Of a stretch of DNA of 10,456 bases, positions 6,513 through 10,456 are shown piece after piece (position 1 is the stretch's first letter; every line of letters starts with the position of its first letter). The notes below the pieces were generated by a model that searched no databases, was not told where the DNA came from, and saw only the letters and a program-made list of their open reading frames with translations. The DNA is from Methylococcaceae bacterium (GTDB taxonomy: Bacteria > Pseudomonadota > Gammaproteobacteria > Methylococcales > Methylomonadaceae). The position numbers were made by a program, and so were the translations under genes. The DNA is taken from the NCBI GenBank assembly GCA_013140465.1, contig JABFST010000299.1, positions 1 to 10,456 on the forward strand, read 5' to 3'.

Positions 6513-7619
6513 ATGGCTACCCAAACACGGTTTGTAAATTTACGGTTTTTTTCCGATCCTATCCGGCATTTTTTGCCCAATTCCCAAGCGATTGCCTTGG
6601 CGATTATCCTTATCGTCAGTTTTGTGCTGATCTACTCTTTATCCAATTTGTTGATGCCTGTGTTTGCGTCGATTGTTTTGGCGTATTTGCTGGAAGGCTT
6701 GATAAGCAAATTGGAAGAGCGGCGGCTGCCTAGGCTGGCGGCAGTCTATCTAGTGTTTTCGGTGTTTATGGCGTGCTTGGGATTTTTGCTGATTTATCTG
6801 TTGCCGTTGGTGTCGCAGCAAGCGATAGAGCTAATCCAACATATACCCGACATCATCAAAAGTGCGCAAAAAGGGATTATGCGCTTGCCCGAACTGTATC
6901 CCAAACTGTTTACCGTAGACAAAATAAATCGGCTGATAGGCGTGGTACAAACCGAGCTGCTTAATTATGCGCAAAATGTGCTGTCGTTTTCCGCCGCGTC
7001 GGTGGTGGGCATCGTCAGTGCGCTGGTGTATTTGTTCTTGGTGCCGATGATGATTTTTTTTCTGCTAAAAGACAAAGATTTGCTGATTGCCTGGTTTGTG
7101 CAGTTTATGCCTAGGGACCGTCATCTTACCGTGCGGGTATGGCAAGAGGTGGACATTCAGCTGGGCAATTATGTACGCGGCAAATTTGCCGAAATTTTTA
7201 TCCTATGGTTTGTCAGCTATGCCACTTTTGCGACGATGGGCTTAAATTACGCGATGTTGCTGGCGGTGTTAATGGGCATCCAAGCCATCATCCCTTACAT
7301 AGGCGCGACTCTCGTGACTTTTCCGGTGCTGGGCGTGGCCTATTTCCAATGGGGTTTGGGCGGTGATGAATTCATGTATTTGGTGATTGCCTACACCATT
7401 ATCCAAGCCTTGGATGGGGTCATTTTAGTGCCTGTGCTGTTTTCCGAGGCCGTCAACTTACATGCCATCGCCATTATCGTCGCCATCTTGTTTTTTGGCG
7501 GCTTGTGGGGTTTTTGGGGCGTGTTTTTTGCGATTCCTTTAGCCACGGTGGTGAAAGCCGTGTTGACCGCTTGGCCGCGCATAGGCGATGAAAACCTCAA
7601 TGCCTTGGCCGAAAGCTAG
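6513..7619 (+). CDS. AI-2E family (PerM-like) membrane transporter
   Basis: This 368-residue polytopic inner-membrane protein belongs to the AI-2 exporter/PerM superfamily. Hydrophobic segments lie at about 27-43, 45-62, 74-100, 160-186, 225-255, 257-280, 286-310 and 316-350. A soluble amphipathic region at 101-158 falls between the third and fourth, the usual family layout. Typical motifs are FFLLKD (182-187), PYIGA (261-265), PVLFSEAVNLHAIAIIVAIL (307-326) and GFWGVFFAIPLA (333-344). Known members export AI-2 or act as Na+/H+ or other permeases; the substrate here cannot be assigned. The ATG at 6513 lacks a Shine-Dalgarno, and a strongly led mini-ORF ends 11 nt before it. The stop is 7 bp from the stop of the convergent glycosyltransferase, leaving no room for separate terminators. 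Confidence 0.93.
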   Translation: MATQTRFVNLRFFSDPIRHFLPNSQAIALAIILIVSFVLIYSLSNLLMPVFASIVLAYLLEGLISKLEERRLPRLAAVYLVFSVFMACLGFLLIYLLPLVSQQAIELIQHIPDIIKSAQKGIMRLPELYPKLFTVDKINRLIGVVQTELLNYAQNVLSFSAASVVGIVSALVYLFLVPMMIFFLLKDKDLLIAWFVQFMPRDRHLTVRVWQEVDIQLGNYVRGKFAEIFILWFVSYATFATMGLNYAMLLAVLMGIQAIIPYIGATLVTFPVLGVAYFQWGLGGDEFMYLVIAYTIIQALDGVILVPVLFSEAVNLHAIAIIVAILFFGGLWGFWGVFFAIPLATVVKAVLTAWPRIGDENLNALAES

Positions 7620-7626
7620 CCCCGTT

Positions 7627-8568
7627 TCAGCCCTTAAGCACCGACAACAACATCCGCACACTGCGCAACGTAGGTACTGCGACCACGGCGGGCCAAAACG
7701 CCTTTACCGCTTGCCAATGCTGGCCTTGGCGCAACAAGGCCGTCGCCAAATCAAACCGGGCATTTTCCAGCACGCGCACAAACCCCTTGCGGATAGGGGC
7801 GGGGGCATCGCGCAGTTCGGCACTTAACGACGATAAGGTTGCTACTGTGCCGACTTGTGCTTGTAACAGATTGCTGCGCATCAAACCCGAGTCATGCACA
7901 TAATAAAGCCCCAGCGGTTGGCAACAAACGCCTACTTTTTGGCTGCTGGCGCATAACCGTATCAACAAATGCAGGTCTTCACCAATACTAAAAGACAAAG
8001 GATAACCACCCAAAGCCAAAAACCTTGCAGTGGGGACAGTAAAGGTTAAGGTATGCCCAAAATACTCAGGGATTAACGCCCCTAAGTCTTCACCTGCCAA
8101 CACCCTGCACGCATAATCGTCTTGCTTTGCCAAGGTTGCCAAACCGAAGGCCGTGGTTTCCAACGCGCGTTTGCTGATGCTGCCATCAGCACGCCCATAG
8201 TGGTAATCAGCAATTAAAAAATCCAAATCGGCTTGTCTTTGCAATAACTCGGCATGAAGTTGTAAACGCTGTGGATAGTACACATCATCGGCATCCAAAA
8301 ACGCCAGCCACTCAGCTGTAGCCAATTTGGCGCCTTGGTTTCTGGCGCTTGATACCCCGGCGTTGGCTTGCTGGAAATAGCGCACAGCATCGCCATAGCG
8401 GCTGACCACTGCCGCCGTATTATCGCTAGAGCCATCATCAACCACGATAATTTCAGCCGCAGGGTAGCTTTGCGCCAACACCGAATCTATCGCGGTTGCT
8501 AACGTTGATGCCGCATTATAACTGGCGATAATGACCGAAAAAGTGGGCCGGGTTGCAGCATTAGACAT
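7627..8568 (-). CDS. Family 2 glycosyltransferase (GT-A fold)
   Basis: This 313-residue inverting glycosyltransferase probably acts at the cytoplasmic face of the inner membrane on a polysaccharide or LPS intermediate. The GT2 core opens with FSVIIASYNAASTLATAIDS (10-29). It continues with VVDDGSSDNT (42-51), nucleotide binding, then NAGVSSARNQGA (69-80), then the metal-binding DXD in FLDADD (90-95). Glu197-Asp198 in GEDLHLLIRL supply the likely catalytic base. No transmembrane segment is evident. Donor and acceptor cannot be read; nearby galU and manC supply UDP-glucose and GDP-mannose but are not co-transcribed with it. The start has a good AAGGAG 5 nt upstream. It is monocistronic here and converges on the AI-2E gene. 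Confidence 0.93.
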   Translation of the reverse strand: MSNAATRPTFSVIIASYNAASTLATAIDSVLAQSYPAAEIIVVDDGSSDNTAAVVSRYGDAVRYFQQANAGVSSARNQGAKLATAEWLAFLDADDVYYPQRLQLHAELLQRQADLDFLIADYHYGRADGSISKRALETTAFGLATLAKQDDYACRVLAGEDLGALIPEYFGHTLTFTVPTARFLALGGYPLSFSIGEDLHLLIRLCASSQKVGVCCQPLGLYYVHDSGLMRSNLLQAQVGTVATLSSLSAELRDAPAPIRKGFVRVLENARFDLATALLRQGQHWQAVKAFWPAVVAVPTLRSVRMLLSVLKG

Positions 8569-8648
8569 GCACGCTCCTTAATCATAAATAAAAACAGCGG
8601 GTTAGGGGTTTAGCGCGTAAATGCTCATTTGTTTTGGGCAATGGCGGT

Positions 8649-8681
8649 AGACCTGCGAGGTTTTATAAACCTCGCAGGTCT
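8649..8681. repeat. Perfect 15-bp palindrome, probably an interspersed repeat
   Basis: The arms at 8649-8663 and 8667-8681 are perfect reverse complements around a TAT loop, with core ACCTGCGAGGTTT and AAACCTCGCAGGT. It is followed on the plus strand by only TT before ATCC, so it is a poor intrinsic terminator. It lies about 80 bp upstream of the glycosyltransferase start on the minus strand. Its form and intergenic position suggest a REP- or MITE-like element, though only one copy is in the window. It is unrelated in sequence to the palindrome at 3160-3192. Confidence 0.55.
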
Positions 8682-8768
8682 TTATCCTGCCGCTAATGAG
8701 AAGTTACTTTTGCGCCAAAATAAACGCCGTACACAAGGCAAATTCCAAAGTTTCTACTATACTAGATA

Positions 8769-8787
8769 TTGCTTAATGTGTAAGCAA
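8769..8787. promoter_or_regulatory. Operator-like inverted repeat upstream of trpD
   Basis: TTGCTTA (8769-8775) and TAAGCAA (8781-8787) form a perfect 7-bp inverted repeat with a 5-nt spacer. It begins 5 nt after TATACT (8758-8763), a possible -10, so it would cover that promoter's start point, a classic repressor position. It does not match the TrpR operator as I know it, and the -35 region is poor. Confidence 0.3.
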
Positions 8788-8806
8788 ACCCGCAAACAAC
8801 TTAAGT

Positions 8807-8838
8807 ACCCTCAGCCCCTTTAAACCAGGGTTGGGGGT
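8807..8838 (+). other. RNA hairpin in the putative trpD leader
   Basis: ACCCTCAGCCC (8807-8817) pairs with GGGTTGGGGGT (8828-8838) over 11 bp including two G-U pairs, with a 10-nt loop. The outer CTTAA (8800-8804) and TTAAG (8842-8846) can add 5 bp across a small internal loop. The two wobbles pair only in plus-strand RNA (A-C mismatches on the other strand), which suggests any function is in the trpD-side transcript. No T-run follows. A degenerate interspersed palindrome is the alternative. Confidence 0.4.
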
Positions 8839-8911
8839 GATTTAAGCGCAAGCCACACAGACACGCCATCCTCGTTCTGCAACACCGCACATAAATCCGG
8901 CACTGGCATTA

Positions 8912-8920
8912 TGTTACAAT
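8912..8920 (+). promoter_or_regulatory. Extended -10 promoter for trpDC
   Basis: TGTTACAAT combines the extended TGn element with TACAAT, one mismatch from the -10 consensus. Transcription would begin near 8927, giving a leader of about 50 nt. There is no recognisable -35 at 16-18 nt, which extended -10 promoters can tolerate. Confidence 0.45.
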
Positions 8921-8932
8921 GCCCTCTTCACT

Positions 8933-8958
8933 GCGTAAGGCCGATTACGCCCCTTTTT
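8933..8958 (+). terminator. Short stem plus T-run in the trpD leader, possible weak attenuator
   Basis: GCGTAA (8933-8938) and TTACGC (8945-8950) form a 6-bp stem with a 6-nt loop, followed after CCC by TTTTT (8954-8958) and CTT. It lies 20 nt before trpD. The stem is weak and the T-run is offset from it. No ATG and no Trp-codon leader peptide lies between the candidate start point and trpD, so classical ribosome-mediated attenuation is not supported. Confidence 0.25.
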
Positions 8959-8977
8959 CTTAACTTGCCCCGTCCCC

Positions 8978-9994
8978 ATGCTGTTACCGCTAGCCCTCAA
9001 CAAACTGCTTAACCGGCAAAACCTTAGCCCTGATGAAATGCGCGCTATCATGCGATTGATTATGTCCGGCAAAGCCACAGATGCCCAGATCGGCGGTTTT
9101 TTGGTCGCTTTGCGTTGCAAGGGCGAAACCATAGACGAAATAGCCGCAGCCGTTGATGTGTTGCGCGAATTGGCTGACAAAGTCGCCATTAGCGGCGAGC
9201 ACATTATCGACACCTGTGGAACGGGCGGCGATGGTGCCAACACCTTTAACATTTCCACGACCTGCGCTTTTGTGGTTGCCGCAGCGGGTGGGCAGGTCGC
9301 CAAACATGGCAACCGTTCGGTGTCCAGCAGTTGCGGTAGCGCCGATTTGCTTGAGGCCGCTGGCGTAAACCTGAATTTGGATGCCGATGCCGTGGCGCGT
9401 TGCGTGCATGAGCTAGGCGTAGGTTTTTTGTTTGCACCCAAACATCATGGGGCGATGAAACACACGGCACACATCCGTAAAGAGCTAGGCATCAGGACGC
9501 TGTTTAATGTTTTAGGCCCGCTCGCCAATCCTGCCAGCGCACCCAACCAATTAATCGGCGTGTATGCCCAACATTGGTTAGAGCCTATTGCCGAAGTGCT
9601 TAAAAAGTTGGGTAGCCAACATGTGCTGGTTGTGAATGCCGACGATGGCCTTGATGAAATCAGCATCGCCTCGGCAACCGCAGTTGCCGAACTCAAAGAC
9701 GGCGTGGTCAGCCGCTACACGATTACCCCAGAACAGTTTGGTTTTCACCCTGCGCCTTTGTCGGCGTTGGCAGTGGCAGATGCCGCCGCCAGTTTGGCAA
9801 TGGTGCGGGGTGTTTTGGCTAACCAGCCCGGCCCTGCCAAAGACATCGTACAACTTAACGCAGGTGCGGCAATTTATGCCGCCAACCTAAGTGGCTCTTT
9901 AGCCGATGGCATCACTCTAGCGGGGCAATTGCTGGCTAGCGGTGCGGCAAAAGCCAAATTTGATGCCTTGTGCGCATTTTCCAACACCCTATAA
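8978..9994 (+). CDS. trpD: Anthranilate phosphoribosyltransferase
   Basis: TrpD transfers phosphoribose from PRPP to anthranilate, the second step of tryptophan synthesis, in the cytoplasm. The 338 residues match stand-alone TrpD, without a fused TrpG glutaminase. The N-terminal helical domain is followed by the PRPP/anthranilate site: DTCGTGGDG (78-86), NISTT (91-95), [15 protein letters not shown] (109-123), [10 protein letters not shown] (176-185), DGLDE (223-227, metal/PRPP) and LNAGAAIY (293-300). The ATG lacks a Shine-Dalgarno and follows a C-rich leader, but the N-terminus has the family's usual position. trpC starts 11 nt downstream, so the two form an operon. No trpE or trpG precedes it: the next gene upstream is a glycosyltransferase on the other strand, so trpD is the first gene here. 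Confidence 0.97.
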   Translation: MLLPLALNKLLNRQNLSPDEMRAIMRLIMSGKATDAQIGGFLVALRCKGETIDEIAAAVDVLRELADKVAISGEHIIDTCGTGGDGANTFNISTTCAFVVAAAGGQVAKHGNRSVSSSCGSADLLEAAGVNLNLDADAVARCVHELGVGFLFAPKHHGAMKHTAHIRKELGIRTLFNVLGPLANPASAPNQLIGVYAQHWLEPIAEVLKKLGSQHVLVVNADDGLDEISIASATAVAELKDGVVSRYTITPEQFGFHPAPLSALAVADAAASLAMVRGVLANQPGPAKDIVQLNAGAAIYAANLSGSLADGITLAGQLLASGAAKAKFDALCAFSNTL

Positions 9995-10005
9995 GTATCA
10001 ACATC

Positions 10006-10456
10006 ATGAACAACACCCCCGACATCCTTAAAACCATACTTGACAAAAAAGCCGAAGAAGTTGAAAAACGCAAAGCGGGCCTCAGTATTGCCGACCTCGA
10101 TGCGATCGCCGCTGGCGTAGAACGTCCGCGCGGATTTTATAAGGCATTGCTCAGCAAAGTGACGGCACAAAAACCCGCCATTATTGCCGAAATCAAAAAA
10201 GCCTCGCCTAGCCAAGGCGTGATTAGGGAAGATTTTCAGCCCATACATATCGCCCAAGATTACGCGATGAATGGCGCGACCTGTTTGTCGGTGTTGACCG
10301 ACAAAACCTTTTTCCAAGGCTCGGAAGCGTATTTGCAAATGGTCAGGGAACGCTGCCCGCTACCCGTTATCCGCAAAGACTTTATGGTGGATGCGTATCA
10401 GATCCACGAAGCGCGTGCCTTGGGCGCGGATTGTGTGTTGTTGATCGTTGCGGCCT
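10006..10456 (+). CDS. trpC: Indole-3-glycerol-phosphate synthase, N-terminal part (3' end outside window)
   Basis: An ATG at 10006 opens a frame that runs off the window after 150 codons. TrpC closes CdRP to indole-3-glycerol phosphate with loss of CO2 and water. The protein begins [20 protein letters not shown], the usual N-terminal helix. It continues with [13 protein letters not shown] (59-71), carrying Glu62 and Lys64, then CLSVLTD (93-99) and PVIRKDF (120-126). Lys64 and Lys124 match the catalytic lysines (Lys53 and Lys110) of the Sulfolobus enzyme. The later glutamate base and phosphate loop are outside the window. No TrpF fusion can be judged. It starts 11 nt after the trpD stop without its own Shine-Dalgarno, which suggests translational coupling. 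Confidence 0.96.
   Translation, partial: MNNTPDILKTILDKKAEEVEKRKAGLSIADLDAIAAGVERPRGFYKALLSKVTAQKPAIIAEIKKASPSQGVIREDFQPIHIAQDYAMNGATCLSVLTDKTFFQGSEAYLQMVRERCPLPVIRKDFMVDAYQIHEARALGADCVLLIVAA

Larger units (their letters stand above)
8569..8977. other. 409-bp non-coding region between the glycosyltransferase and trpD
   Basis: I find no credible gene here; a 64-codon open frame at 8629-8823 crosses the palindrome and has no family features. The region serves as the 5' side of both divergent genes. From left to right it holds the glycosyltransferase ribosome site (just after 8568), a perfect palindrome (8649-8681), a possible -10 TATACT (8758-8763), an operator-like inverted repeat (8769-8787), a hairpin (8807-8838), an extended -10 (8912-8920) and a short stem before a T-run (8933-8958). 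Confidence 0.7.

Noticed and set aside
8758..8787. TrpR operator ahead of trpDC
   Set aside because: The ACTAG-containing stretch and the nearby inverted repeat do not show the symmetric ACTAGTTAACTAGT-type pattern.
8629..8823. 64-codon plus-strand open frame
   Set aside because: It crosses the palindrome at 8649-8681 and the inverted repeat at 8769-8787, has no Shine-Dalgarno and resembles no family.
8927..8977. trp leader peptide with tandem Trp codons
   Set aside because: No ATG and no TGG TGG in the leader downstream of the candidate start point.
8914..9441. 175-codon open frame antisense to trpD
   Set aside because: Low-complexity Ser/Ala/Thr-rich shadow of trpD with no ribosome site or known domain.
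9874..10338. 154-codon open frame antisense to trpD end and trpC start
   Set aside because: It lies wholly opposite two well-supported trp genes, shows no family motif, and is a composition shadow.
1..10456. CRISPR array, tRNA, rRNA, insertion sequence, toxin-antitoxin or defence genes
   Set aside because: I looked for regular direct repeats, tRNA-like cloverleaf ends and transposase or defence motifs and saw none; gaps are short and coding genes are housekeeping or envelope types.

Overview
The window looks like ordinary chromosome of a Gram-negative proteobacterium, most likely a gammaproteobacterium. The GalU, ManC/AlgA-type, CysC, PerM-like and TrpD/TrpC proteins all have proteobacterial character. 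The mix of dihydroxyacetone kinase, nucleotide-sugar enzymes and a DHH protein of the [10 protein letters not shown] type would suit a methanotroph-like or sulfur-oxidiser-like gammaproteobacterium, but that placement is only an impression. I see no rRNA, tRNA, CRISPR array, transposase or phage gene.

Layout. Bases 1-211 hold the 3' end of a plus-strand dhaL. It runs tail-to-tail into a block of six minus-strand genes. Read in the direction of transcription these are: a DHH-family phosphoesterase (5424-6380), APS kinase cysC (4756-5379), bifunctional mannose-1-phosphate guanylyltransferase/mannose-6-phosphate isomerase manC (3261-4661), UTP-glucose-1-phosphate uridylyltransferase galU (2179-3069), a HAD-IIA phosphatase (1259-2113) and dhaK (194-1183). 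Gaps of 44-191 bp, one containing a REP-like palindrome and another a GC-rich hairpin, suggest several transcripts rather than one tight operon. A divergent control region (6381-6512) separates this block from a plus-strand AI-2E/PerM-family membrane protein (6513-7619). That gene converges, 7 bp apart, on a minus-strand family 2 glycosyltransferase (7627-8568). A 409-bp non-coding stretch rich in inverted repeats then leads into plus-strand trpD (8978-9994) and the start of trpC, which is cut by the window end.

How the genes fit together. galU and manC make UDP-glucose and GDP-mannose, precursors for exopolysaccharide or LPS, and the nearby GT2 could use such donors. cysC makes PAPS, and the adjacent DHH phosphoesterase belongs to a superfamily in which some members hydrolyse pAp, the by-product left when PAPS is used, so the pair may form a make-and-recycle unit. 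dhaK and dhaL are two subunits of dihydroxyacetone kinase, yet here they lie on opposite strands with overlapping 3' ends. trpD-trpC form a short tryptophan biosynthesis operon with no trpE/trpG directly upstream.

The window contains no clear undescribed system. The points most worth following are the convergent dhaK/dhaL arrangement, the DHH-cysC pairing, a well-led 8-codon mini-ORF before the AI-2E gene, and the structured trpD leader.
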